Part shown: piece by piece, positions 23,693 to 34,679 of the stretch
Position numbering within the stretch: the stretch's first letter is position 1
Layout of the letters: the number at the start of each line of letters is the position of its first letter
DNA from: Hippopus hippopus
Lineage: Eukaryota; Mollusca; Bivalvia; Cardiida; Cardiidae
NCBI GenBank assembly: GCA_946811185.2
Contig: OX328096.1
Location: 36,096,011-36,160,010, forward strand
Length of the DNA stretch: 64,000 nucleotides
Direction: 5' to 3'
Translations under genes and position numbers: made by a program
The notes under the pieces: model-generated
What the model saw: the letters and a program-made list of their open reading frames with translations, nothing else
Database searches by the model: none
Told to the model about the DNA's origin: nothing

Positions 23693-23910
23693 ATGCTTTG
23701 TAATGTATTCTGACTGAAAGAAAAAAGAAAATCTTTGAATTACAGAATGTCTGAAGACTTGGCACATGTATTTTCTCCGTTACCTTAGACATCCATTTGA
23801 TTTATCTGGTGCTCAAAGGGCGAACGCTTCCAGGCCCAAATCAAATGATATTTCATCCTTACAAAGATTTGTGGATTATAACGAGAATCCTTTCTTTATG
23901 GTGAGAGTAT

Positions 23911-23966
23911 CTTCAAAAATATCGGACCATTACTGCAGATCTAAGATCAGACTACACATTCAGCAT
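23911..23966 (-). mobile_element. Family B MITE fragment
   Basis: ATCGGACCATTACTGCAGAT then AAGATCAGACTACACATTC corresponds to the middle of B in minus orientation, truncated in the hairpin. Confidence 0.45.
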
Positions 23967-24624
23967 AAGTAACCCATATCACCTTTCTTGCCGAAGGAAT
24001 ATAAAGCAAACAGTTGATGCGAAGTATGAATGTTGGCTTCCATACAGGCCAATTGGACCAAAGGTATCGTCTCAGAATTTTGGCGACAACACACACCACC
24101 TCATAAATATTTAAGCGTTTTGATATATATTCTGTCTTGCAAAACATTATAACGCTAAAGTTAACTATCTATGAACATAAGAGAGTTGCAAGTTCTCGAT
24201 TATTCACGTTTGGTTAATAGCGTGCAGAAATGTAATCTGTCGGTGTAACAGACAATTATTACTAAACCGTTAGCAAACCACAGAGGTCTCTTTCATGTAT
24301 TTTTTATGACGTGTAAATCGCATGCGTAAGTGCCAAGAGGTCTTCAGCAGATAACACCGCTACTTAAACATAATAAGTGAAAGTTACTGGTAATGCTATA
24401 ATACTAAAGACTGTTTTCAGAATCATTTTCGCAGAAAAGTGACAACCTTTCATAGATAAAACAACATCCATTAGCTCTTCTTTATAGATTATTTTACAAA
24501 CGAGGCTCGTAAATCGAATAACGACATACAGGTAGAATTCCACCAAACAAAACTTGTCATTATTTGATAGTACGTTTGACAAGCACTTTCTTTCGTTTCG
24601 CCCTTTCACAATAAAAGAAGATTT
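23967..24624. other. No gene seen
   Basis: Unique sequence without recognised features. Confidence 0.4.
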
Positions 24625-24836
24625 TTAGCCCTTAAGCTGTTAAGTGCGATTCACTGACCTTTTGCGGACAGTGTTGATCAAGATCAGACTGCACAGAACG
24701 TGCAGTCTGATCTTGTATCTACACCGGCCGAGAAGGAGATATCATTCCCTAAAACATATATCTAAAATAGCAAAATTGTGGTTTTTACTACTAAACTGAA
24801 ACTTTTGTTTTAGTTATTTAACATGATAAGGGTTAA
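24625..24836 (+). mobile_element. Family B MITE, complete
   Basis: Starts TTAGCCCTTAAGCTGTTAAG, has CTGACCTTTTGCGGACAGTG, an intact hairpin, AAGGAGATATCATTCC, and ends CATGATAAGGGTTAA. Length 212 bp. Confidence 0.93.
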
Positions 24837-25687
24837 GTGGAAAGTTGAGTTCTATTATGATTGAAGCTGTTCGAATTTCTGCGAGAAATTAGCTGTCTAA
24901 GGAATATTCAATTTTATATCCTGCAGACGACTTTCTGTACCTTGCAACGCCGAACGGAAGTTTTGAAAATACTGCAGTGAAAGAAAAACGACCCGTAAAG
25001 CAGTGTCTTCGGCCCCTCCCCCAACAATTTAAAAGTATTTACGTATAAAACCTTTTCCATAATTTACTAGGGTGATTTTAAGATCGCGCACTGCAGATTT
25101 GTTTCATGAGGTCGGACGTATCGGCAATGTCGGTGACATGTGAATTTGCCCGCCGACCCTTCTCGGCTAATTCCGTAAAGTTTAACGCACCTCTCACTAG
25201 TATGTAAACACGTGACAGAAAGCCTGAATTACTTGTAGTTAAATGTTGATATCATTATGTTTTTAATGAATTAATATCCAATCAGGAAAAAGATATTTAA
25301 TTGAAAATTTACAATGTTGGAAACAACGAGGAAAATGTCGCAGTTGCTTTTGCTGGTGGGCTTATTTTTCATTATTTTCTTCATATTTAACCTTAAAAGA
25401 GTTCCAATATCAATTTTCCAGTACCTCTTACGCTGCCTGTCGCTTTTTAAGAGGGTTTTTTTTTTTGTTACAAAGTGTTACCTTCTAGTTTCTTAACCGT
25501 TGCACAGGGCAAATAGTTATAAATATTTCACAAGAAATTTCGATTAACGGCAAAAAATCTAAATATGTCTCTATACGTCTACACACATCCAAAAATGGCA
25601 AAATATTCCTGGTGATCAGGTTGAAAGGGGGGGGGGTATTTTGGTCCAATCAGAGCTTCTGATGGTACGTTCTCGACGCCCATACTG
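24837..25687. other. No gene seen
   Basis: Unique sequence with a G-run at about 25626-25636. Confidence 0.4.
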
Positions 25688-25887
25688 CTTCACTGTTTGA
25701 TTGTAGACTAGTCCGATTTAAAAACACCCACAGACAACAAACTAAATGTAGTTCAAAAAAAAGAATTTGTCCTTGTAAGGACAGAAAACATTGAGGGAAA
25801 AGGACTATTTATCCGTTTACGACTATGTTTACAATGACTTTCCTCCCTAAGATCGCTTACACTTGGAGTCGTTTGTTAAAGAGTTAA
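25688..25887 (+). mobile_element. Family A MITE, palindrome lost
   Basis: Left motifs (TAGACTAGTCCG) and right motifs (GTTTGTTAAAGAGTTAA) remain. The palindrome is reduced to AGGGAAAAGGACTATT. The terminal TTAA is shared with the following C element. Confidence 0.65.
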
Positions 25888-26084
25888 CTCTTAATGTGCT
25901 GAATAAATAAAACAGACTATTTACAGCACATAAAGCGCCCCAATTTGTTCAATGTCAATGCCCTTTGGGCAAAATCATTACCGAACGGCGTAAATACATC
26001 ATCGGACTGCTCGTTCTCTGTAGTCTGATGTTGGTCTACACTATTCGCAAAAGCACAGTCGAACTTGACATTATGAGGAGTTAA
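25884..26084 (-). mobile_element. Family C-like MITE, degenerate
   Basis: Starts TTAACTCTTAATGTGCTGAA, hairpin CATCGGACTGCTCGTTCTC with TAGTCTGATGTTGGTC, then ATTCGCAAAAG, and ends GAGGAGTTAA. Assignment between B and C is uncertain. Confidence 0.65.
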
Positions 26085-26794
26085 TAACATGCTAGGAAAA
26101 TGAAAACGTCAAAGCGTTCGCGATGGGAGGTCTTAGAACCAGAGGGACTGAAGGACAGAGGGTGCAGCAAAGTGACGTCACTGTAAGCATACCGACATTT
26201 ACACTTCCATTTTTGATCTTACCAAAAGTTTCAATTGTGAAATATTAGATGCTTTACAAACAGTGCAGACCAGAATCAGTCTGCTCAAAATGCGAATATC
26301 CCTGTCTGTTACTGATGACAATAGATTGGCTTATTCACTCATAAAGCTACAATGATTGAGTCTCGTATTTTATTTGGAAAAGTCTGTATCACCTACTCAG
26401 AGCTTCCTGAAAATTTGCAGCTGCAGAATGTAAGATACATGGATACCTATAAAACACCATGGTAACTGTCTACGATCTTGTCGTAAAGGCCAGCTTTAAG
26501 ACGATAAAATAATGTCTGCAAGCGGTAATAACTTAAGTTAGCACTCCAAAGGCTTATAGGTCAATATAAGGTCATTATGCAACAGTTAATTATTCCAGAG
26601 CGCTGAAATATGTATTAAAATATGCTCTATATCTGTTTCCCAAAATATACTTACTTTCGCTTCCATTGGGATTCTATACTGTTAACCGGTTTATGAGGGA
26701 TATATCAGTACACATGGGACTAGGACTGTTTTCAATTGTTTTCTGACTTGATTGAAAAGGGAACTATTTTCTTTTATTAAAAACTGTCCACAAA
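26085..26794. other. No gene seen; weak B-like scrap
   Basis: A decayed hairpin-core remnant may lie at about 26245-26300 (ACAGTGCAGACCAGAATCAG). The rest is unique. Confidence 0.35.
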
Positions 26795-27025
26795 CTACTC
26801 AGTGGAGACTCTGTTATACCCCCATGTCTGCATGCGGGGATACAGCCGCTGCGATTTTGAGTTATGGACTGGTTCCATTGTCAGGGTCTTGACACCACAG
26901 ACCAATAAAGTTGCACAGAGAACTGTCCCTTGCAGCACAATCAACGAGACATATTCAGCTGATGTAGTGCCCTCTGGAGGACTTTCAGTGTCAAATTCGT
27001 GTAGAATTATTTTACCAATTACCAT
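26795..27025 (-). CDS. Unassigned open frame with one hydrophobic segment
   Basis: A 76-codon frame on the minus strand ends in a stop near 26795. It has an acidic start (HEFDTESPPEGTTSAE), one hydrophobic stretch of about 20 residues (YVSLIVLQGTVLCATLLVCG, around residues 25-44) and a basic tail. That layout would fit a single-pass membrane segment. The region has higher GC than its neighbours, but the plus strand is also open over the same span, which weakens the case. I do not recognise a family and cannot show splice sites. It may equally be a diverged repeat. Confidence 0.15.
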   Translation of the reverse strand: MVIGKIILHEFDTESPPEGTTSAEYVSLIVLQGTVLCATLLVCGVKTLTMEPVHNSKSQRLYPRMQTWGYNRVSTE

Positions 27026-27319
27026 ACAGACTTATTTTCTATTAGATCTTGAACAAGCGACGAAGAAGAAAAACTGTTCGGAGGGAAGGAAATACGTTTT
27101 GAAAAACATTTTGGAAAAAAGAAATAACAATTCTAGTTATCAAAATGTTTTTGAAAGCGGTGTCCTTCATGGCCAAAAAAGTAATCGCAGTGTTTCTTTT
27201 TTTATTGTCTACATACCCCTTAACATCTTGCAGACCATTTTTTCATCTTGCATTTTTGTACATCCAACAATCTCAAGAAGATGTTCTACGGTAGGGTGCT
27301 AAGTCATGTAGTAGTACAA

Positions 27320-27456
27320 TATGGCCTGCGACATGCGAAAAGGGGCATTCGGACATTTGCGTAAAGTGTCGTCTCGGATCAGCCTGCGCAGTCCGCGCAG
27401 GCTGATCCGAGACGACACTTCACGCAAATGTCCCTTTTCGCATGTTGCAGACCATA
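27320..27456. mobile_element. Family E MITE, short palindromic form
   Basis: A single long palindrome, 27322-27454, within TA duplications. Ends are TGGCCTGCGACATGCGAAAA and the complement of GGTCTGCAACATGCG. Arms contain AAGTGTCGTCTCGGATCAGC, and the tip is CAGCCTGCGCAGTCCGCGC. The right arm lacks an 8-bp GCATTCGG block that the left arm has. Confidence 0.92.
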
Positions 27457-28614
27457 TAGATTTACACATATTGGCTTGTACTCAGTCTGAAATAGTTATC
27501 ACAGCCAGCTTGAGCGCTGTAGATGATACAGTAAAATTCTTACAATGAAAATGTTTAGTGCCAAGAGACAATAATGAGTAACAAGTTTGTACGAAATGTC
27601 GAAAGCTTGAATCTTAAAGATGTTTCCAAAGGATAACTGTATATTTACATGTATATTGGTCGAAAGCGTCTATTGAAATGAGAGTGAGAACGCTTAAAAA
27701 ACATAGTAATTCTAACCCTAGAATTATTGGTTACGACGAGGTTTACGCCACTGTCAACAGTATCTTAGCTATAGCAATACAAACGCTCACTAATTCATTT
27801 ATTTCCTTTTTGACCGTATCACGTGGGATTCTGAACTGCAATGCCCAATGATATACCCACGTGACTAGCAAAGCCAGGATTAATAAAGGATATCCTGGTC
27901 GCAATCAAATGCCCTTAACTTAACCACAGAACAACGGAGGAACCCATTGCATTACAGGAATGAATGCAGGTCAGTTCAGAAAAAAAGCAACAAACACATT
28001 TCTGAAAAAAGCCGTTCACATTGACCGAAACATTCCCCAATGCGATACAGACGCTTCATTGGAGCTAACAGATAGGGCGGGGAAGATTTATTCCTACAAT
28101 TATGCCATTTTGGGCAATATTAATATCGCTGTAGCCATCAGACCTAATTTCAAACAAAAATTTCATAGCTCCCTGCGTCTTTTCAGAAAACCTATGACGT
28201 TGTAAAATCTCTAAAACGAGTTTATTCTCGGTTATTACGAGAACAAAGTGACTTCCCCTGGCCAAGTCTCCGCACAGAACATCAGATGAAGTGGCTCCAC
28301 GGAGAGGAGCCCAGAATCTGCATTACTTTTTGATCACGGCTCTCCTCGGCTCAGCGGGCTGCGAAATTACATTATTTAATGCAGCACAGTAGCGGTAGAA
28401 AAATATTGGCTTATTCTGACCTAAGGCCATAGATGGCACTGGTTTTTATAATTGGATTGCCTTTCTTTGGGAAAACAATGGAAGGATGGTGTAAATTCAA
28501 TCAATTTAAACCGGGGAGGAGAGAATAGAGCATAAGCAAAAGACAACATCCTTAGCATGCTAAATAAACAAACTGTACATTTTTATTCGATAAAAAGTAC
28601 ACTGCGACTGCGAT
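27457..28614. other. No gene seen
   Basis: Unique sequence. Two overlapping short open frames near 27960-28265 have no exon signals I can support. Confidence 0.4.
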
Positions 28615-28759
28615 TTAACACAGTTTTGGTAAAAAGTACTGGCACGATATTAGAAAATGTAGATCCAAGACCAGGCTGAACAATCTGCGCTGATCTTGAT
28701 CTTGATCTCCACTGTCCATAAAGGTACCAAGTGGCATCCTCAGTCTTTATAAGGGTTAA
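28615..28759 (-). mobile_element. Family B MITE, internally deleted
   Basis: ATGTAGATCCAAGACCAGGC, GATCTTGATCTCCACTGTCC and an end at TTTATAAGGGTTAA. It is about 65 bp shorter than the consensus. Confidence 0.6.
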
Positions 28760-29328
28760 AAGCCCACGATGCTGGGCTGAGTGTTCGACAATGTGGAAAC
28801 GGAGATTGACTGGTGACGAAAGTCCGATTTTCTTCACTTTGTGACATTGTTCTTCTGTATACGGGGACAAGATCAAAAGTGTTCCGAATCAGTGATGCAC
28901 TTCCTGGGATGGAACGACAGGAAACGCAATTGTTCGGACCTTTCCGTAGGTACTTTGTTGTAATAACAACGACAAATGTATAGCTTAGCAGTGTCCGACT
29001 ATAACCCGCAATGTTTTTATGACTTTTCACGCTACTCTATATTTCATCTCATTCCATATTTAAAAAAAAAAAACATACATTAATATGCATGCATTCACGT
29101 TTTTTATAATTTCCAGGAAAGAAACTTATCTTCTAAAATCGACAAAATACATGCAAATAGACCACACGAATCTCCGGAAACCACCCCTCCATAATGACCG
29201 ACTATTACATAGAAAGTTTTTTTGATTAGTCAAACATGCAATCATTCGAATTATTCGGTTAATATTCCAAGAAATAATCCTTCACTGAGCAGCCCCAGAT
29301 TTTACTACCCTGGCTCAGCAGATTAGTA
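28760..29328. other. No gene seen
   Basis: Unique AT-rich sequence with a short A-run. Confidence 0.4.
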
Positions 29329-29596
29329 TATGGCGTGCAACACGCGAAAAGGGGCATTCGGACATTTGCGTAAAGTGTCGTCTCGGATCAGCCTGCGGAG
29401 TCCGCGCAGGCTAATCCGGAACGATACTTTCCGCTTTTTATGTAATTTTCTGTTTTGCACAAGTCTACTGTAGCACAAAATCTAATATAGTCGTAAAGTG
29501 CCGTCTCGGATTAGCCTGCGCGGACTGCGCAGGCTGATCCGAGACGACACTTTACGCGAATGTCCGAATGCCTCTTTTCCCGTGTTGCAAGCCATA
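29329..29596. mobile_element. Family E MITE, long two-hairpin form
   Basis: Element 29331-29594 in TA duplications. Two separate hairpins (tips AGCCTGCGGAGTCCGCGCAG and AGCCTGCGCGGACTGCGCAG) are joined by a spacer with TGTAATTTTCTGTTTTGCAC. Outer ends are TGGCGTGCAACACGCGAAAA and its partner. Confidence 0.93.
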
Positions 29597-30067
29597 TGGT
29601 ATCCAGCATTTTCTCCTTTCCCACTGACAAGCACGCATCACGCATAACTCAAGTGGTAGAGCGTTGGACGTGTAAACGTTTAGTCTTGGATCACTTGAGG
29701 GTGTGAGTTGGAGCCCCACGGCTGACTATCTAAAATTAATAATAGTCTTTCGGATGAGACGTTAAAGCGAGGTTCTGTGTGACAGTGCTTTACGCTAAGC
29801 ACGTTCAAGGACCAGGCGTACCTTGGGATGGGTTTCGTCCTGTATCTTGCACTATCCCCCGTAACAAAACTAACAGGTTTCGGGGGCGTCGCCCATATGA
29901 AAAACCAGTGGAGACGATAAATAAACGTAAGTCAATCAATTAATCTCCTTTTTCAACGATATTTTTTCCACTTCAAGGACAAATCCTTTCATTTACGCCA
30001 CATTTTATAACTCGACTGCAAGTGCTTTCAATTTTGACGAGTCCAAAACTTCGTCGTCTCTCCTTAA
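29597..30067 (-). mobile_element. Family A MITE, left part lost, split by a SINE
   Basis: A short piece (ATCCAGCATTTTCTCC) precedes the SINE. The remainder, 29944-30067, reads TCAAGGACAAATCC, GTGCTTTCAATTTTGACGAG and TCGTCTCTCCTTAAAG. The segment left of the palindrome centre is gone. Confidence 0.7.
29624..29943 (+). mobile_element. tRNA-derived SINE inside a family A MITE
   Basis: The head has an A-box-like AAGTGGTAGAGCGTTGGACG and a degenerate B-box-like GTGTGAGTTGGAGCCCC. The body includes TTTCGGATGAGACGTTAAAG, known to me as a common module in mollusc and deuterostome SINEs. The tail is GTCAATCAATTAATC. The host sequence TCTCCTTT occurs on both sides (about 29612 and 29944), the likely target duplication. 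Confidence 0.85.
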
Positions 30068-30254
30068 AGTGACAACGAGCATGATTTTGGAAAAACAATA
30101 TAGTAGCAGTCAGAATTGTAACAAGACGCTTGATAGGGATTGGGTAAAGCAACTGTACCACAATATGTGGAAAGTGCTGTACACATAGAGATTTGTTGAC
30201 TTATTTGATTAATATTAAGAGTGTCTCTGAGGCAGAATGAACCGTCTGCACTCC

Positions 30255-30308
30255 TCTCTGTCTGTCTGTCTGTCTATCTATCTGTCTGTCTGTCTGTCTG
30301 TCTGTCTG

Positions 30309-30340
<32 letters not shown>
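30255..30340. repeat. (CTGT)n(CT)n microsatellite
   Basis: CTGT repeats with two CTAT interruptions run into a CT run of about 14 units. Confidence 0.96.
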
Positions 30341-30342
<2 letters not shown>

Positions 30343-30634
30343 GCCCACATATACTTGTATATAAAATCTGATTTGTGGCATTGGGAGAGACACACAAAAA
30401 GGAAAGAGGAAAATACTGAAGCAGCTGAGTTGCTGAATGCTTGTTTGATTGAACGTTCGTTCATGTTTTGTTGTTACAAAATGTCATTTCGATTGTTTGA
30501 TATTATGAAAACTACCAACAAAAATGCTTTATAATGCAGAAGCAATAAATAGCGGGAAATGTATAACAAGAGGGAAGAAAAATGAATACAAAATACAATG
30601 ATTGATGATTGCAAGTGTTAAAAGCAATGGCTGC

Positions 30635-30862
30635 GTAACTCTTAACCACATGACAAAAATGTCTTCATGTCCAAATTGAAAGCATTTGCCGACAAGTTAG
30701 TTGAAGCTCAAATGAAAGGATTTGTCCTAAAAGGATAAAAAAAAAACAAGGTGGGAAAAAGGGGGGGAAAATGCTGGTTGCATTCTTCTCCTGTCCAACA
30801 ATGTTTTCAATTTTTTCTCACTGGCGATCGTCAAAACACGAACATGTTTGGTAACGGGTTTA
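30635..30862 (+). mobile_element. Family A MITE, diverged palindrome
   Basis: GTAACTCTTAACCACATGAC at the left, AAATTGAAAGCATTTGCCG inside. The palindrome keeps GGGAAAATGCTGGTTG but its right arm is decayed. Ends TTGGTAACGGGTTTA. Confidence 0.82.
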
Positions 30863-31514
30863 GCAAATAATTGGCTTCAAAGTTGATTCTGACTACAATA
30901 CGATAGTTGTTAATTCCGAAGCAGTTTTTTTTTTTACTTATGATCTACAAAAGGTCAATGTTTCAAGCCATTTTTCAAGGTAACACCATCATTGTTAACA
31001 AGAAAGGTTTTACCACTGACGTACATATGAAATTAAACATAAATGATAAATGAAATTGCGTAAAAATTTTACACTTTAGAAGAGAAATATGTTTATTTTG
31101 ATTAATACAAGCTGATGTTGACTGAGCGTAAACTCTAACGAAGACAAAATAAACAAGTTTACACCCTAAGTTACTGTAAAGATCTGAAGGGACTCGACAC
31201 AGGCGAAATGCTTTGCGTTACCCTGAAACGGATTGGTTCGCCAGCGCCCGCAGAATAACTATACCAAGGCGGAGCGCTCTTTGGATCCACCTTTTTATTA
31301 TCCAATAGAGTGCGTTTCCAATATTAGGGCGGTACAAGGCTGAGCGCTCGATTTCACCAAGTATATCCGAGTAGGATCACCGAAAAGGGCAATAATAAAG
31401 ATAGAACGTAATCATCGTTTATTTGGGGTGTTTGGAGCTCATTTATTTGATCGAAAAGGACCATGTAAACAACAAGTCTTCCGTGTGGATACCCCGATCT
31501 GGCTTTTCTACTGT
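30863..31514. other. No gene seen; one CpG-richer patch
   Basis: About 31195-31375 has several CpG sites and three CCAAT or ATTGG motifs (GGATTGGTTCGCC, TATCCAATAGAG, TTCCAATATT) in otherwise AT-rich DNA. It might be a distal promoter or enhancer; this is only a suggestion. Confidence 0.3.
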
Positions 31515-31708
31515 TTAACTCTTAGACCGCCTAGTAAATGAAACATATTTACAGCCAGTAAAAAAAAAACAACTCAGAGAAATTTCAAACGTGTTTAGAA
31601 TAGGCATATCGGACAGTGTAGATCAATGATCAGACGGCACGTTCTGTGCAGTCTGGTCTTGATTAATACTGTCCCCAGAAACTCTTTACGGTAGTCCTAA
31701 CAAGTTAA
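31515..31708 (-). mobile_element. Family B MITE
   Basis: Starts TTAACTCTTAGACCGCCTAG, carries TATCGGACAGTGTAGATC and GTGCAGTCTGGTCTTG, and ends CAAGTTAA. Confidence 0.85.
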
Positions 31709-31999
31709 GAGTTGACCAATATATCACATTATTGAGTATTTAAAGAGGCAAGTAAAATCCTTTATGAGGTCTGCAAACCTGAAAAAAACTGCTGCCAGTG
31801 GTTAGATGGAGAAGGCCATTGATTTAAGTAGGGAAAAAAATGGCGTATTAAAAACAATTTAGCGATAAACTAGGTATGAAGCAGCTAGTACATCTTTTCG
31901 CCTGAAATCCCGTTTTCTGTAGAAAACTATGTCAGTTTAATTGAAATGTTTGTTTATAATGCTGAACATTTAAGGAAATTTTTGAACGAATATGCAATA

Positions 32000-32166
32000 T
32001 TTTTTTACCATCAAACAACAGAATTTTAGATTTCCAAATTGAAAGCATTTGGTGACAGAAACATAAATGTGACTCCAAAATGAAAAATTCAAAGGGTAGA
32101 AACATTGCGGGAAAAGCAATGCATCTCAGGGTCGTTAATACTCGGGATTGTGTGGCAGAGCCTTAA
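32000..32166 (+). mobile_element. Family A MITE, palindrome deleted
   Basis: CAACAGAATTTTAGATTTCC and GGGTCGTTAATACTCGGGAT flank a junction at AACATTGCGGGAAAAGCAAT where the palindrome should be. Its final TTAA starts the next element. Confidence 0.82.
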
Positions 32167-32390
32167 TTCTTTTAGCGCTAAATAAGTTCAATAGATCCTT
32201 TTTTCAGACCAGCAAAGATCAACGCATTGCAATTTCGAGGTTATTTTACCAGAATATTTCACAAAATAGCAGAAACGCTTTGTGCACTTAGATATTGATT
32301 CTACACCTTCTATAGCAGCCAGCCTCATCCTGATCTGCGTTTTCTTAAAAAACAACTTATCCTGTACTTTGGGTTCTTCAGGCTTATATA
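32163..32390 (-). mobile_element. Family C MITE, strongly decayed
   Basis: TTAATTCTTTTAGCGCTAAA and AAGTTCAATAGATCC resemble the C terminus. Only traces of the hairpin remain (GCCAGCCTCATCCTGATCTG). The right border is approximate. Confidence 0.4.
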
Positions 32391-32465
32391 TTTGATGACT
32401 ACGTAATATTATATTCGTTGCTTAATTTGCGACATCGGAACGAAACAAATTCCATTGATAAATTC

Positions 32466-32538
32466 ACATTTAATATGCCGTCTGCAAATACCTTGTATTT
32501 GGACCATTCCAAGATTTTGTTGTTTAGTACAAGGTTAA
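32466..32538 (-). mobile_element. Family A MITE, right-end fragment
   Basis: TAATATGCCGTCTGCAAATA, GGACCATTCCAAGATTTTG and AAGGTTAA match the family terminus. Confidence 0.65.
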
Positions 32539-32579
32539 AAGCTATCGAATTCAAAGATGTAAAAAAAAATCGGGTTTTC

Positions 32580-32786
32580 TACACGATCATTAGCGTGACT
32601 CAAGGACCTTTTGCGGACAATGTAGATCAAGATCAGACTGCACAGAACGTGCAGTCTGATCTTGAATCTACACTGTCCGATAAGGAGATCTTTTTCCTCA
32701 AAAAATTAACTTTCAGATAGCAGAATTATGGATTTTACTATCGGCTTGAAAGTTTCAGTTCACTTATTTAGCAGGTTAAGGGTTAA
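32580..32786 (+). mobile_element. Family B MITE, left end decayed
   Basis: TTAGCGTGACTCAAGGACC, a perfect hairpin (GATCAGACTGCACAGAACGT, GCAGTCTGATC), GATAAGGAGATC and the full right end GCAGGTTAAGGGTTAA. Confidence 0.88.
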
Positions 32787-33277
32787 GGATGGTTACTCCT
32801 GAATGATGATACATTGGAGAGATAGTGACCGCTGAAAGCCTAATCGAATAGCGAGAAGGTTGATTTCTCCGGTCTGGGAAATCCGCAGCCAATTTGTCCG
32901 AATTTGAGTAGATATTATGAGGTCTGGACTAAATTTGTGGTCGAATAAACAACTCATAACCAACAATTACTGCCGTCCCTGATAAATTCAATATTGATGG
33001 AGTAAATATGATCGGAGGAAGATGATTGATTTTAGAACTATTGACAATTCTAGACATTTCCTGGCACAAAGATTTCCGATGGTTAACGGCATGAATCAGC
33101 CATTGCTTTGCCGAATGAACAAACAGCAAACTATGATGCGTTTTGTGCAAATCTTGTCTGTTGATAATTCTAATTCATTTGGTGAAAAATCTGAAATTCT
33201 GAAAAGTGGCAATCCTACAGATACGCTTGGCAGTGCGATATATAAAAGTGGAGTTTTCATGCAAACGTAATTTCATT
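32787..33277. other. No gene seen
   Basis: Unique sequence. The short overlapping open frames here carry no recognisable exon features. Confidence 0.35.
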
Positions 33278-33450
33278 CTGCCAGTCGCTGGCAGAAAAAT
33301 TAATATTGGCAACTTTAACTCTAGTTTTAATTTTTTTTTTTATTTCTCTGCCAGCAACTGGAACCTTGACAGGCTATCCTATAACATACTGTAAGACGTA
33401 TAACAATATTCATACTTTCAAATTGTAGTTTGCCAACGATTTGTTTTTTC
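33278..33450. mobile_element. Family F MITE, partial copy
   Basis: Inverted CTGCCAGTCGCTGGCAGAAA and TTTCTCTGCCAGCAACTGG face each other across an AT-rich centre. The right arm continues as in the better F copy at 36945-37327 (CATACTTTCAAATTGTA). The outer left arm is not clear. Confidence 0.6.
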
Positions 33451-33833
33451 TTAGCAGCTGGTTGGCATTTAAGTAAATTCTTTCATATTAGCAAACTAAA
33501 CATGTTTAAAAAGTAGTTGATGCAGATTGCTAGAATCAAACTTGTAACAATAAATCAGAGTGCAATTTCTTTTATTTTTCATGAAACAAAGTTTTTTTTT
33601 TTAAATCTACATTCGCATAGCACTAATAGTTGTCTTGGGGACTTTAAAGTCACTCAAAAATTCTTCAGAAAGAGAGAATGAAATATACATATATTTTTAT
33701 AGCATTTTTATTGTATAAAATTAACATATTTTACTAGTTTTCTCCCCTCTAAAAGCCCCCCTTTAATTCGAACACATTTCGACATGAAGATTACTGTACA
33801 GATAATCATGGGACATTTTTTACCCTTCACCCA
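33451..33833. other. No gene seen
   Basis: AT-rich sequence with T-runs. Confidence 0.4.
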
Positions 33834-34035
33834 TTTATCTTTATCCTACTAAATAATTGAAATGAAACTTTCAAGCCCACTGTAAAAGCCCAAAATTTAC
33901 TATTTCAAGGGTATTTTTTTCCTCTACATCGGACAGTGTAGATCCAAGATCAGACTGCACATTCTGTGTGGTCTGATCTTGATATACACTGCCCGATAGA
34001 GGTCAGTGAGTCGTGCTCAGCAGCCTAAGGGTCAA
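33834..34035 (-). mobile_element. Family B MITE
   Basis: TTATCTTTATCCTACTAAAT, TGAAACTTTCAAGCCC, intact hairpin with ACATTCTGTGTGG loop side, and CAGCCTAAGGGTCAA at the end. Confidence 0.9.
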
Positions 34036-34048
34036 TCCTTGTCCTCTA

Positions 34049-34256
34049 TCAACATTTTACCTAGAAGGTTCCAGTTTTAACTAGTCGGAAAAAAACACTG
34101 TGGGAGAAGGAGAAAATGCTGCTGGTAACCAGCATTTTCTCTTTTTCCCACAATGTTTTCTACCCTTTCAAAGTTATGTGCCATTATTTACGATTACTTT
34201 GTAGGCTGCAAATGCTTTCAATTCGGACAAGTCATTTTTTTCCTGGTAAAGAATGA
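34049..34256 (-). mobile_element. Family A MITE with an extra CTG at the palindrome tip
   Basis: The tip reads ATGCTGCTGGTAACCAGCAT, one CTG more than the family. The left end (TCAACATTTTACC) lies 13 bp after the preceding B copy; the right end is decayed at CTGGTAAAGAATGAA. Confidence 0.88.
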
Positions 34257-34418
34257 AAAACGTGGTGAATATTTCAACTCAGAAAGGACGCCGCAAAGGT
34301 CTTTTTTCCTGGTCTTCCAATATTTCGTCATTGTGTCAATAATACTAGTCACTGGTAGGTCAATATATATAAGGTTAAAGCGGAAGATTAAAATAATGAT
34401 AATGAAAAAAAAAACATA

Positions 34419-34679
34419 TGGGCCGTACTCTGGGAAGAAAGGATTTTATGCATTCTTCCTGATGCAATACACCGATCAAGTCATCATATGATTATGAATC
34501 CATAAAAATCCAGTTTAACAACAGGCTGAATCCTAAGGTAGAATGCTCCTTTGACATGCAGAAAATTTACAAATAGCAAACGGTATCGACCGATGTCAGC
34601 CTGAGCACACTGTGCAGGCTGACATCGGTCGATACCTTTTGCAAATGCGTTAAGCCCCCTTTTAATAAAGCATGGCTCA
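34419..34679 (-). mobile_element. Family D MITE
   Basis: Starts TGGGCCGTACTCTGGG and ends AAAGCATGGCTCA. The hairpin outer stem GGTATCGACCGATGTCAGCC pairs with GGCTGACATCGGTCGATACC without mismatch, a lineage with ATGTCAGCC instead of AGGTCAGCC. Confidence 0.92.

Noticed and set aside
30201..30464. Arg/Asp/Gln-repeat frame on the minus strand
   Set aside because: It is a translation of the CTGT/CT microsatellite.
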